32,994 nt of DNA from Methylobacterium sp. 2A (GCF_009806555.1 NZ_VUOK01000027.1:1-32994), one strand, 5' to 3'; counted from the stretch's first letter, positions 7,872 to 15,574 are shown. The notes: generated by a model not told the origin, from the sequence alone. Numbers and translations: made by a program.

Positions 7872-8342
7872 TCAATCCTCCCCGCGGGCGACGGTCAGGA
7901 ACTCGACGCGGGTGGCGGCGGTCCGCCGCGCCGCCTGTTGACGCTCGGCCTCAGCCCGGGCGGCCGCCTCCGCCAGGGCCGCATCGACGCGGGCGCGCTG
8001 CGCCGGGTCCTGCCAGAGCGCGTCGAGGATCGCGGCGAGGCGCGCCTTCGGTCGGTCGCGGCCGAGGTGGTAGGCGAAGCCGGTGGACCCGTCCGCCAGA
8101 CGGATCGCCGCCCGGGTGACGCTGACCTCGCCGAGATTGAACGGGCGCCCGTCGCCGCCGATCCGGCCGGTGGCCATCACGAGGCCGGTCTCCGGCGGGC
8201 GCAGGTCTTCGGCGGCCGGGACATCGAGGCGCGCCAGGGCGGCTTCGAGTTCGCTCCGGCTCGCATCGGCACAGAGCGCCATCACGGCCTGCCGGGCCGC
8301 GATTCCGGGACCGGGCTCAGGTCCTACCGGGTTCGGGGTCAT
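7872..8342 (-). CDS. phnG: C-P lyase core subunit PhnG, first gene of the lyase operon
   Basis: The product is 156 aa (E. coli PhnG is 150 aa). Family segments include RQAVMALCADASRSELEAAL, PETGLVMATGRIGGDGRPFNLGEVSVTRAAI and GFAYHLGRDRPKARLAAILDAL. PhnG is a structural and assembly subunit that supports PhnI in the lyase core. The reading frame continues upstream of the ATG at 8342 across the phnF gene, but homology starts here and a purine-rich GGAGGGATT precedes the ATG. It is the promoter-proximal gene of the minus-strand operon, so regulatory sites should lie in the 79 bases up to phnF. Confidence 0.92.
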   Translation of the reverse strand: MTPNPVGPEPGPGIAARQAVMALCADASRSELEAALARLDVPAAEDLRPPETGLVMATGRIGGDGRPFNLGEVSVTRAAIRLADGSTGFAYHLGRDRPKARLAAILDALWQDPAQRARVDAALAEAAARAEAERQQAARRTAATRVEFLTVARGED

Positions 8343-8363
8343 CGCGAATCCCTCCGTCGCGTC

Positions 8364-8385
8364 GTTGTATAGATCCATAGACAAC
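8364..8385. promoter_or_regulatory. Candidate PhnF operator between phnG and phnF
   Basis: These 22 bp form a dyad of GTTGTNTA and TANACAAC arms separated by 6 bases (ATAGATCCATAG at the core). GntR/HutC-family repressors bind operators built from GT-N-TA type half-sites. The position midway between the divergent phnG and phnF starts suits control of both. Binding by PhnF is inferred. Confidence 0.6.
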
Positions 8386-8402
8386 TGGCGCCCGCCGGAC
8401 AA

Positions 8403-8420
8403 ATGAAGTTTGGATGACAG
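8403..8420 (-). promoter_or_regulatory. Candidate Pho box upstream of phnG
   Basis: On the minus strand these bases read CTGTCAT-CCAA-ACTTCAT: one perfect PhoB half-site (CTGTCAT) and a second, weaker one (ending TCAT) 11 bases on, the spacing expected for a PhoB dimer. It lies about 60 bases before phnG. A related site with the same CCAA spacer occurs before phnC (13012-13029). Confidence 0.4.
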
Positions 8421-8421
8421 G

Positions 8422-9165
8422 ATGGATGCAGAGGCACAGGCGCCCGGCCTCGTCCGGGGCGAAGGGCTGACGGCGTGGCGGCAGATCGCCGACACGCTGA
8501 CGGCCGACATCGCGGCGGGGCGGTACGCGCCCGGCCAGCAATTGCCGACCGAGGCGGCGCTCGCGGCGCGCTTCGCGGTGAACCGGCACACGGTGCGCCG
8601 GGCGCTCGCGGCGCTCGCCGAGGGCGGCCTCGTGCGCGCGAGCCAGGGCCGCGGCACCTTCGTGGAGGAGGCGCCCCTCGCCTACCCGATCGGGCCGCGC
8701 ACCCGATTCTCGGAGATCGTCGCCGGGGCCGGGCGGGAGGCCTGGGGCGATCTCATCGCGTCGGCCACCGTCGCGGCCGCGCCCGAGCCGGCGGCGGCAC
8801 TGGCCATCGCCCCCGGCGCGCCGGTGCTGGAACTGCTGACCGTCCACCGGGCGGACGACGCGCCGCTCTCCACTGCGCTGACCTGGCTGCCGCTGCCGCG
8901 CTTTGCCGGCTTCGCCGAGGCCTATGCCGCGCGCGGCTCGATCACCCGGGCGCTCGCGGCCTGCGGCGTCCACGATTACACCCGGCTCTCGACGCGTATC
9001 CGCGCCCGCCCGGCCGACGCCCAGGAGGCGGGGCGCCTCGACATCGCGCCCGGCCGCGTGGTTCTGGTTGTGTCGAGCGTCAATATCGACCCCGCAGGCG
9101 TGCCGATCCAGGCGAACCGCACCCTGTTCGCCGCCGACCGGGTGGAACTGGTGATCGGCAGCTGA
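8422..9165 (+). CDS. phnF: GntR/HutC-family phosphonate operon repressor PhnF
   Basis: A 247-aa two-domain regulator. Residues about 15-85 form the winged helix (WRQIADTLTADIAAGRYAPGQQLPTE...RHTVRRALAALAEGGLV..GRGTFV). The rest is a UTRA effector domain with APVLELLTVHRADDAPLSTALTWLP. E. coli PhnF is of similar size and position. The gene is divergent from phnG, and the dyad at 8364-8385 fits its operator. The ATG at 8422 is preferred to the TTG at 8410 because family homology starts after it. The effector is unknown; phosphonate pathway intermediates are plausible. Confidence 0.9.
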   Translation: MDAEAQAPGLVRGEGLTAWRQIADTLTADIAAGRYAPGQQLPTEAALAARFAVNRHTVRRALAALAEGGLVRASQGRGTFVEEAPLAYPIGPRTRFSEIVAGAGREAWGDLIASATVAAAPEPAAALAIAPGAPVLELLTVHRADDAPLSTALTWLPLPRFAGFAEAYAARGSITRALAACGVHDYTRLSTRIRARPADAQEAGRLDIAPGRVVLVVSSVNIDPAGVPIQANRTLFAADRVELVIGS

Positions 9166-9182
9166 AGCTGGATGACGGGTTC

Positions 9183-9315
9183 CCAAAGGGACGCGTCCCT
9201 TTGGTGGGGTGTCGGGGTAAAACCCCGACGAACGGCTCCATCACCCCCTTGAAGGAGGTGATGGAGCCGTACAGCAGGGCTCTGCCCTGCACCCGCCAAA
9301 GGACTCGTCCTTTGG
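9183..9315. repeat. Five-hairpin dispersed repeat between convergent phnF and phnE
   Basis: Five successive perfect hairpins fill this gap: CCAAAGGGA/TCCCTTTGG (9183-9204), GTCGGGG/CCCCGAC (9211-9229), a 13-bp stem CGGCTCCATCACC with its complement (9233-9269), GCAGGGC/GCCCTGC (9274-9290) and CCAAAGGA/TCCTTTGG (9296-9315). The terminal CCAAAGG units match those of the repeats at 15707-16139 and 31988-32085. It lies between the 3' ends of converging genes, so it may stop or stabilise both transcripts. Confidence 0.8.
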
Positions 9316-9329
9316 AAACCATGACCGGC

Positions 9330-10199
9330 TCAGCGGGCCGCCGGCCCGATCAGCGTCCGGCGCAGCCGGGTCGAGACCCAGTCGATCGCCGCCACGGTGA
9401 CGAGGATCATCAGCACCAGGAAGGCGACCTGCTTCAGTTCCAGCACGCGGATCAGCTCCGTCAGGTACTGGCCGATGCCGCCCGCGCCGACGATGCCGAT
9501 GATCGTGGCCGAGCGGGTGTTCGATTCGAAGAAGTACAGCACCTGGCTCGCCAGCACCGGCAGCACCCCCGGGATCAGGCCGAAGCGGATCCGGTGCAGG
9601 CTGGAGCCCCCCGAGGCGACGACGCCCTCGCCGGGCCGCCGGTCGCAGGTCTCGATCGCCTCCGAGAACAGCTTGCCGAGCGCTCCGAAATCCGAGCACG
9701 CGATGGCGAGCGCCCCCGCGAAGGGGCCGAGGCCCACCACGTTGATCCAGATCAGCGCCCAGATCAGCACGTCGACCGAGCGCATCACGTCGAGGCCGCG
9801 GCGGACGGCGAAATGCGCGAACGGGTTGGACACGACGTTGCGCGCCGCCAGGAACGCCACCGGGAAGGCCAGGATCGCCGCCGCCAGCGTGCCGAGGAAC
9901 GCGATGCCCAGCGTCTCGCCGAGGGCGTGCAGGAAGGTCCAGAACTGGCCCTCCGGCGAAGGCGGCAGCATCAGCATCGCGAAGGAGCCGAGCCGCCCGA
10001 GCCCGTTGAGGATGCGCGTCGCGGAAACGTCGAGGCGCCAGCATGCAAGGGCGGCGAGACCGGTTACGGCACCGAGCGCCAGGACGAACCGCGCCCGTGC
10101 GGCCCGATCCGCGCGGAACTGCGCCGGGTAGCGGCCGCGCAGGCGCGCGAGATTGTCCCGCGCCTCCGCCCGCAGGGCTCCGGTACGGGCCGCGCTCAT
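9330..10199 (-). CDS. phnE: Phosphonate ABC transporter permease PhnE, second copy
   Basis: A 289-aa inner-membrane permease with a binding-protein-dependent transport domain. An N-terminal hydrophobic segment (FVLALGAVTGLAALACW) is followed by about five more membrane spans. The cytoplasmic EAA-type loop reads GALGKLFSEAIETCDRRPGEGVVASGG, and GIVGAGGIGQYL follows later. It pairs with the upstream PhnE to form the channel for PhnC and PhnD. The ATG at 10199 overlaps the stop of the first phnE by four bases. It is the last gene of the uptake operon. Confidence 0.92.
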   Translation of the reverse strand: MSAARTGALRAEARDNLARLRGRYPAQFRADRAARARFVLALGAVTGLAALACWRLDVSATRILNGLGRLGSFAMLMLPPSPEGQFWTFLHALGETLGIAFLGTLAAAILAFPVAFLAARNVVSNPFAHFAVRRGLDVMRSVDVLIWALIWINVVGLGPFAGALAIACSDFGALGKLFSEAIETCDRRPGEGVVASGGSSLHRIRFGLIPGVLPVLASQVLYFFESNTRSATIIGIVGAGGIGQYLTELIRVLELKQVAFLVLMILVTVAAIDWVSTRLRRTLIGPAAR

Positions 10200-11077
10200 C
10201 GGGCGCTCTCCGGGCCGATCAACCGGTTGCGGACCTGCTCGGTGGCGAGGTCGATGCAGAACACCGTCAGGATGATCAGCCCGAGGATCGCGCTGACATC
10301 CGCGTAGTAGAAGTTGCGGATCGCGCCCAGGAACTCCTGGCCGATGCCGCCCGCGCCGACGAAGCCCAGAACGGCCGCCCCGCGCACGTTGATCTCGAAT
10401 CGCAGCAGCCCGTAGGAGGCGAAGTTCGACAGCACCTGCGGCAGCACCGCGAAGCGCACGGTCTGGATCCAGGTGGCGCCCGAGGCCGACAGGCCCTCGA
10501 CCGGGCGCATGTCGATGTTCTCGACCACCTCGGAAAACAGCTTGCCCAGCGCCCCCGTGGTGTGGATCGCGATGGCCAGCACCCCGACCATCGGGCCGAG
10601 GCCGAAGGCGATCACGAAGATCAGCGCGAACACGATGTCCGGAACGGTGCGGCACACTTCCAGGCCGCGCTTGGTCAGGAGGCGCAGCAGGCGCGACCGC
10701 ACGAGGTTGGCGGAGGCGGCGAAGCTGAGGGCGAAGCCCGCGATCCCGCCGAGCAACGTGCCGAGATAGGCCATCAGCACGGTCTCGCTCAGCAGCGCCA
10801 GCCAGCCGGGCAGGCCCCAGTACCAGGCGCGCACGTCCGCGATCGGATGTTCGAAGCCGACCGGCGGCAGGATCTGCCCGAGATAGGCGGTGAACTTGCC
10901 GATGTTCTCGGCGAAGGTCAGCGGCCGCACCTCGGCGGCCAGCCCGGCGAGGAGCGCCAGGGCCGCCACGACGGCGAGGCCCGCCAGGGTGCGGCGGCGC
11001 GCGGAAGCGGTCGCCGCCGCGTAGAGGCCGGAGAGGGCGGCTTCCCGCTCCGGCGGCAGCTTGGTCAGGCTATGCAA
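10196..11077 (-). CDS. phnE: Phosphonate ABC transporter permease PhnE, first copy
   Basis: The product is a 293-aa permease homologous to, but clearly diverged from, the following one. It has a hydrophobic N-terminal span (LAGLAVVAALALLAGLAA), the EAA loop GALGKLFSEVVENIDMRPVEGLSASGA and FVGAGGIGQEFLGAI near the end. Tandem phnE genes encoding a heteromeric channel are common in alphaproteobacterial phosphonate transporters. It starts 16 bases after the phnD stop. Confidence 0.92.
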   Translation of the reverse strand: MHSLTKLPPEREAALSGLYAAATASARRRTLAGLAVVAALALLAGLAAEVRPLTFAENIGKFTAYLGQILPPVGFEHPIADVRAWYWGLPGWLALLSETVLMAYLGTLLGGIAGFALSFAASANLVRSRLLRLLTKRGLEVCRTVPDIVFALIFVIAFGLGPMVGVLAIAIHTTGALGKLFSEVVENIDMRPVEGLSASGATWIQTVRFAVLPQVLSNFASYGLLRFEINVRGAAVLGFVGAGGIGQEFLGAIRNFYYADVSAILGLIILTVFCIDLATEQVRNRLIGPESAR

Positions 11078-11093
11078 GGCCGATGCGTCCGGA

Positions 11094-12023
11094 TCAGGAC
11101 TTCTTGCGCTGCTCGTCGTTGAACCGCAGCATGTCGATGACCGGCTGGTAGTCCTGGATCGTCGCCGGGATGATGCCGAGATCCTTGCCGTCCGACAGCC
11201 GGTCGAAGGCCGCCTTGTCGGCGGTCGGCAGGGCGAGGAGCGCGTCGCGGATCCTGGCCTTCAGATCGTCCGGAAGGCTGGTCAGCACGGCGTAGGCATC
11301 CCCCGGCAGGAGATCGGACTTGAACACGATCCGGAAGTCGTCCTTCGTCATCGGGCGGCCCTGGGCATCCTTGACGATGCCCTTGGTCAGCATGCGCGCG
11401 AGATTGTTGTCGGCCTCGGAATTCCAGAAGTTCGCCGCCGCGTTGGCGGTGCCCTGGGTCAGGGCCAGCACGGCGTTCTCGTGGCTCCCGGCGTAGAAGA
11501 CCTTGCCGAAGAACTTGTCGACATCGTAGCCGGCCCGCCGCAGGAAGAAGCGCGGCGCCTGATTGCCCGAGGTGGAGTTCGGATCGACCAGGGCGAGGTT
11601 CTTGTCCTTGAGATCCGCGACCGTCTTGTACGGGCTGGACGCCAGCACGTAGACCACGGAATAGTAGCCCGAGATGCCGGTCTCGTGCTTCGGGCTCGCC
11701 ACCGGCTCGATCTTCACGCCGGTCATGACGGCGCGGGAGAGCGAGGCGGCGCCGTAATACCCGATCTGGATATTGCCGGCGCGCTGGCCCTCGATCACCG
11801 CGGCGTAGTCGCTCGCCACCCGCAGCTTCACCGGTACGCCGAGCGCGTGGCCCAGGTAATTCGCCAGCGGCGTGTAGCGCTCGACGGTGCCGCTGGCGTT
11901 CTCCACCGGGATGACCGCCAGCGTCAGCTCGGGATACTTGGCCTTCCAGTCCTGGGCGGCGGCCGGCAGGCCGAGCAGGGCGAGGGCCGCCGCGGCGGCG
12001 GCGAGGGTGCGTCGGGTGATCAT
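11094..12023 (-). CDS. phnD: Phosphonate ABC transporter periplasmic binding protein PhnD
   Basis: A 309-aa exported binding protein. MITRRTLAAAAAALALLGLP is a signal peptide with cleavage near AAA-Q. The mature part shows PhnD landmarks: YTPLANYLGHALGVPVKLRVASDYAAVIEGQRAGNIQ (split here as two known family segments), GYYGAASL, VDPNSTSGNQAPRFFLR and GSHENAVLALTQGTA. It captures phosphonates in the periplasm for PhnC/PhnE. It follows phnC after a 96-base gap, longer than elsewhere in the operon, which may allow separate control of its level. Confidence 0.93.
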   Translation of the reverse strand: MITRRTLAAAAAALALLGLPAAAQDWKAKYPELTLAVIPVENASGTVERYTPLANYLGHALGVPVKLRVASDYAAVIEGQRAGNIQIGYYGAASLSRAVMTGVKIEPVASPKHETGISGYYSVVYVLASSPYKTVADLKDKNLALVDPNSTSGNQAPRFFLRRAGYDVDKFFGKVFYAGSHENAVLALTQGTANAAANFWNSEADNNLARMLTKGIVKDAQGRPMTKDDFRIVFKSDLLPGDAYAVLTSLPDDLKARIRDALLALPTADKAAFDRLSDGKDLGIIPATIQDYQPVIDMLRFNDEQRKKS

Positions 12024-12119
12024 CGTGCGGTCCTTCGGCGTTCGTGCAGGCTTCGGCCGCCCTGCGGGTCGGCCGGGCGCTTCCCCGATCCGTTGTTCGT
12101 GTTGGGGCCGGAGCCCGAT

Positions 12120-12968
12120 TCAGGCGCCGAGCACGGCCTCGCGGACCGGACGTGCCGGCACGGAGCCGGGCCAGCCCGGCAGCGCCGCCCGCTGCTCGGC
12201 CTCGCGCTGGGCCGAATCGTCCAGCACCTCGCCCGCCTCCAGCCCGTAGAGCCGGCGGGCGACGTCCTCGGTGAGGTCGAACGGGCCGCCCTCGAACACC
12301 ACGCGACCGGCCGCGAGGCCGACGAGGCGGTCGCAATAGGCGCGGGCGAGGTCGAGGGAATGCAGGTTGCACAGCACCGTGATGCCGTAGCGCCGGTTCA
12401 CCTCGGCGAGCGCATCCATCACGAGGCGCGTGTTGCGCGGGTCCAGGGAGGCCACCGGCTCGTCGGCCAGCAGGATCTCGGGCTCCTGCACCAGGGCGCG
12501 GGCGATCGCCACCCGCTGCTGCTGGCCGCCCGACAGGCCGTCGGCCCGCTGACCGGCGAACTCGCCCATGTCGAAGCTCTCCAGGGCGGCGAGCGCCATC
12601 GCCCGGTCCTCGTCGGACCACAGGCGCAGCAGGGCCCGGTGGCTCGGCACGTGGCTCAAGCGCCCCATCAGCACGTTGGTCATCACGTCGAGGCGGCCGA
12701 CGAGGTTGAACTGCTGGAAGATCATGGCGCAGCGGGTGCGCCATTCGCGCAGGGCGCGGCCCCGCAGGGCCGTGACGTCCCGCCCATCGTGCAGGATGCG
12801 GCCCGAACTCGGATCCGCCAGCCGGTTGATGAGCCGCAGGAGCGTCGACTTGCCGGCGCCGGACCGTCCGATCACGCCGACGAAGCTGCCGGGCTCGATC
12901 GCGAGGCAGACACCATCCACGGCACGCCGGTCGCCGTACTGGCGCGTGAGATCCTCGATGACGAGCAT
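12120..12968 (-). CDS. phnC: Phosphonate ABC transporter ATP-binding protein PhnC
   Basis: A 282-aa transport ATPase (E. coli PhnC is 262 aa). Walker [10 protein letters not shown] is at residues 34-42, the Q-loop is IFQQFNLV, the signature is [13 protein letters not shown], Walker B is [12 protein letters not shown], and the switch His is in [22 protein letters not shown] after the Q-loop is characteristic of PhnC. The frame is open to 13040, but the domain starts at [17 protein letters not shown], so the ATG at 12968 is chosen. An extra C-terminal tail rich in Ala, Arg and Glu explains the greater length. The 111-base gap upstream holds candidate regulatory sites. Confidence 0.93.
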   Translation of the reverse strand: MLVIEDLTRQYGDRRAVDGVCLAIEPGSFVGVIGRSGAGKSTLLRLINRLADPSSGRILHDGRDVTALRGRALREWRTRCAMIFQQFNLVGRLDVMTNVLMGRLSHVPSHRALLRLWSDEDRAMALAALESFDMGEFAGQRADGLSGGQQQRVAIARALVQEPEILLADEPVASLDPRNTRLVMDALAEVNRRYGITVLCNLHSLDLARAYCDRLVGLAAGRVVFEGGPFDLTEDVARRLYGLEAGEVLDDSAQREAEQRAALPGWPGSVPARPVREAVLGA

Positions 12969-13011
12969 GAATCCATCCGCTGCGGAAGGACGGCACGTAA
13001 ACGCCCGTTCC

Positions 13012-13029
13012 ACGACGATTGGATGACGA
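13012..13029 (-). promoter_or_regulatory. Candidate Pho box upstream of phnC
   Basis: On the minus strand this reads TCGTCAT-CCAA-TCGTCGT, a near-perfect direct repeat at 11-base spacing and similar to the CTGTCAT-N4-CTGTCAT Pho-box pattern. The site before phnG (8403-8420) has the same GTCATCCAA core. It lies about 45 bases before the phnC start. Confidence 0.35.
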
Positions 13030-13041
13030 ATACGATCCAAT
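13018..13041. promoter_or_regulatory. Inverted repeat upstream of phnC, possible operator
   Basis: ATTGGAT (13018-13024) and ATCCAAT (13035-13041) form a perfect 7-bp inverted repeat with a 10-base spacer. It lies 50-73 bases upstream of phnC in an AT-richer patch and overlaps the Pho-box-like direct repeat. The binding factor is unknown. Confidence 0.4.
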
Positions 13042-13079
13042 GTTGTTTGCCGGCGCAGCTTATTCTGTCGATGGCAACC

Positions 13080-13715
13080 TCAGGATTCGAATTTTTCGAG
13101 GAATGCTTCGATGGCGAGCGCGCGGAAGTCCGGCAGGGCCCGGCGCAGGCGCTCATGATCCCAGTCCCACCACGCGAGGCGCTCCAGCCGCGCGGCGACC
13201 GCCTCGGGAAAGCGGCGCCGGACAGGCCGGGCGGGATTGCCGACGACGATCGTGTAGGGTTCGACATCGCGGGTGACGATCGCGCCGGCCCCGACCACCG
13301 CGCCGGTGCCGACAGTCCGGCCGGGCAGGACCACCACGCCGTGGCCGATCCAGACATCGTGGCCGATCGTGACCGGGCTCGCCCGGCGCCGGTCGAAGAA
13401 GGCCGGCTCGTCCGCCTCCTCGGGCCAGTAGGCGTGCGCCCGGTAGGTGAAGTGGGCCTGGGAGGCGCGCTCCATCGGGTGATTGCCGGGGTTGATCCGC
13501 ACGCTCGCGGCGATCGAGCAGAACTTGCCGATCGTCGTGTAGATCACCTCGCCGTCCTGGCCGATGTAGGAATAGTCGTCCAGCACCGTCTCGGTCAGGC
13601 GGGTGCGGGCGCCGATCTCGGTGTAGCGGCCGAGGCGGCAGGCTTCGACCCGGGCGCTGGGATCGATCGCGGGTTCGAGGCCGAGGCGCGGGGAGACCTT
13701 GGGAATCTCAGCCAT
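13080..13715 (-). CDS. Phosphonate-cluster hexapeptide-repeat acyltransferase
   Basis: The product is 211 aa with a left-handed beta-helix built from hexapeptide repeats, and has xenobiotic acetyltransferase-type motifs: [29 protein letters not shown], then [40 protein letters not shown] split over several turns, then [13 protein letters not shown]. This matches the transferase-hexapeptide family found in phosphonate clusters (TIGR03308). Its substrate is not established; an amino-phosphonate is plausible. The ATG at 13715 overlaps the end of the DUF1045 gene by eight bases, so the two are coupled. The last residues FLEKFES are 111 bases before phnC. Confidence 0.88.
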   Translation of the reverse strand: MAEIPKVSPRLGLEPAIDPSARVEACRLGRYTEIGARTRLTETVLDDYSYIGQDGEVIYTTIGKFCSIAASVRINPGNHPMERASQAHFTYRAHAYWPEEADEPAFFDRRRASPVTIGHDVWIGHGVVVLPGRTVGTGAVVGAGAIVTRDVEPYTIVVGNPARPVRRRFPEAVAARLERLAWWDWDHERLRRALPDFRALAIEAFLEKFES

Positions 13716-14394
13716 GGGGCTCACCGAAGGGCAGGCGCGCCAGCAGCCGGAACGGCCCGCCCGCATCCTGGGTCAGGAGGCAGATCGCATCGATCGTCAC
13801 GGGCTCCGGGCCCGAGGCGGCGTAGGCCTCGGCGAGGCGGCGGTGCCAGCTGTCGCGATCGGGCTCCGGGAGCGCATCGGTCAGGGTCATGTGAAACCGG
13901 AAGGCCTCGAAGACGTGCGGATAGCCCCAGCGCTCGAGCAGGGCGCGGCCGCGCGGATCCAGGCGCTCGGGGCGGCGCTTGGCGCGCTCGGCCTCGGTGA
14001 GCGGCGCCCGCAGGGCATCGAGGGCCGCGACGCATTCGGCCGCGAGCAGGCTTAGTTCCGGCGGCGGCACTTCCGGCACAAGGGCGAGGAACCGCCCGAG
14101 CGCCGCGATCCGCAGCGGCCCGACCACCACCGGCGGGTGCGCGGCCGCGAGACCGCGGGCGGCGACGACGAGATCGGCCTCCGTGGCGCCCGGCGCGAGG
14201 CGCAGCGGCGCTTTGAGCGTCGCGTGGAAACCGTAGACCCGGGCGCCCGTGTTGATGGCGGCGAGGTCGCCCAGCCCCTCCGGATGTGCGATCGCACCCC
14301 CGGAGACAGGGTCGTACCCGAGCACGCTCCGGCCGAAGGCCTCCAGGCGGGAGCCCGGGGCGGGCAACCAGTACAGGGCGTAGCGGCGCGTCAC
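13708..14394 (-). CDS. Phosphonate-cluster DUF1045 protein, 2H-phosphoesterase-like
   Basis: A 228-aa protein of the phosphonate-operon family DUF1045 (TIGR03223). It starts with GTG at 14394, preceded by a strong GGAGGTGA ribosome-binding site at 14399-14406, and reads [15 protein letters not shown]. Two H-x-T motifs, [12 protein letters not shown] (about residue 55) and [11 protein letters not shown] (about residue 175), are the catalytic pair of the 2H phosphoesterase superfamily, whose members open cyclic phosphates. PhnP, the pathway's 1,2-cyclic-phosphate phosphodiesterase, is not encoded in this window. The inference that this protein does that job is attractive but unproven here. Confidence 0.88.
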   Translation of the reverse strand: MTRRYALYWLPAPGSRLEAFGRSVLGYDPVSGGAIAHPEGLGDLAAINTGARVYGFHATLKAPLRLAPGATEADLVVAARGLAAAHPPVVVGPLRIAALGRFLALVPEVPPPELSLLAAECVAALDALRAPLTEAERAKRRPERLDPRGRALLERWGYPHVFEAFRFHMTLTDALPEPDRDSWHRRLAEAYAASGPEPVTIDAICLLTQDAGGPFRLLARLPFGEPHG

Positions 14395-14425
14395 GTCTTC
14401 ACCTCCGGGGCACCGGCGCCCGCGA

Positions 14426-15574
14426 TCAGGCCGTCGGCGCGTAGGTCCGGTCGACGGCGGTCCGGCGCGGGCGGACATCCATGGCGTTGCCGCGCCACAC
14501 GATGGCGCTCTGCACCCAGGCGCCCAGCCAGATCGCCGGGATCAGCGCATCCCGCACCAGGAAGGCCGCCAGCATGCGGGGCGAGCGCTGCCAGCCCGCG
14601 CGAATCGCGAGCCAGACCTCGGCGGCATAACACAGGGTCGCGAGGCAAGCAGCGCCGACGAGGCCGAGGAGGCTCCCGGCCCAGAGCGCCACCAGCACCG
14701 CCGGCAGCAGGACGCCGCTGCCGATCTCGGGGGCGAAGAACAGCGGGAAGGTCACCCGCCGCAGCCGGGCCCAGCGCAGCTGCCGCGCCCAGACCTCCCG
14801 GAAGCCGCGCGGCCCCAGCGGCTGCTCGAACGGGCTCGCCACGAGGTGGACGCGCTTGCCGGCGGCCCGGACCAGCTTGGTGGCGGCCGCGTCCTCGGCG
14901 ATCTCGGCGGCGAGCGCCTGGAGCCCGCCCTGCGCCTCCAGGAACGGCTTGTGCCAGAGCATGCTCTTGCCCTGCGCGAAACCCAGGCCGAACGCCTCGG
15001 CGGCGTATTGCCAGCGCGCCTGCAGGGTGTTGAGGAAGGCGCATTCCACCTCGGCCATGAAGCTGCCCGGGCGGGCACCGGCGGGGGTCGAACAGACGAG
15101 GCCGGTCTCCTCCCGCCACGCCGCCTGGAGGCGCTGGAGATAGTCCGGCGGCATGGCCACGTTGGAGTCGGCCAGCACCACCCATTCATGGGCAGCGGCA
15201 CGCCATCCGCGCAGGCAGTTGTTCAGCTTCGGATTATCGCTGATGCGCTCGTCGCCGAGGATCAGCCGGGCCGGAACCTGGGGATGGGCGGCGATCAGGC
15301 GCTCGACCAGCGGCACGATCGGATCGGCCGCATCGGCCACGCAGAAGATCAGCTCGTAGGCGGGATAGTCGAGGCGGAAGCTCCGGGTGAGCATCTCCTC
15401 GCTGTAGGCTTCCAGGCCGTGGAGCGGGCGGACCAGGGAGACGGGCGCCCCGGCCGGAAACCGCGACGGCCCGTGGATCTTGCCGAGGCGCCGGGCCGCG
15501 ATGGCGATGCTGCCGATCTGGACCAGGGACAGGAGCACGCCGAGGGAGAGGGCCGTCACCGTGGCGTCAATCAT
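14426..15574 (-). CDS. GT21-type (ceramide glucosyltransferase/HpnI-like) membrane glycosyltransferase
   Basis: A 382-aa glycosyltransferase. An N-terminal span (MIDATVTALSLGVLLSLVQI) anchors a GT-A domain with SLVRPLHGLEAYSEEMLTRSF, D-rich ISDNPKLNNCLRGW, the metal-binding VVLADSNVAM, and a late R-Q-L-R-W motif (WARQLRWARLR) typical of processive and GT21 enzymes. Several membrane spans follow near the C-terminus. Such enzymes sugar-modify ceramide, or in HpnI attach N-acetylglucosamine to hopanoids; the exact substrate cannot be read. It lies 31 bases upstream of the DUF1045 gene on the same strand, so read-through into the phosphonate genes is possible. Confidence 0.82.
   Translation of the reverse strand: MIDATVTALSLGVLLSLVQIGSIAIAARRLGKIHGPSRFPAGAPVSLVRPLHGLEAYSEEMLTRSFRLDYPAYELIFCVADAADPIVPLVERLIAAHPQVPARLILGDERISDNPKLNNCLRGWRAAAHEWVVLADSNVAMPPDYLQRLQAAWREETGLVCSTPAGARPGSFMAEVECAFLNTLQARWQYAAEAFGLGFAQGKSMLWHKPFLEAQGGLQALAAEIAEDAAATKLVRAAGKRVHLVASPFEQPLGPRGFREVWARQLRWARLRRVTFPLFFAPEIGSGVLLPAVLVALWAGSLLGLVGAACLATLCYAAEVWLAIRAGWQRSPRMLAAFLVRDALIPAIWLGAWVQSAIVWRGNAMDVRPRRTAVDRTYAPTA

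Noticed and set aside
6256..7941. 561-codon open frame on the plus strand
   Set aside because: It is antisense to phnI and phnH, rich in Arg, Gly and His with no recognisable motif.
13080..13715. Serine or chloramphenicol acetyltransferase as a resistance gene
   Set aside because: The hexapeptide fold is shared, but the sequence and its coupling to the DUF1045 gene fit the phosphonate-cluster family better.
11061..14000. 979-codon open frame on the plus strand
   Set aside because: It lies antisense to phnC, phnD and the acyltransferase genes, all with clear homology. Long antisense frames are expected in DNA with very high GC at third positions.
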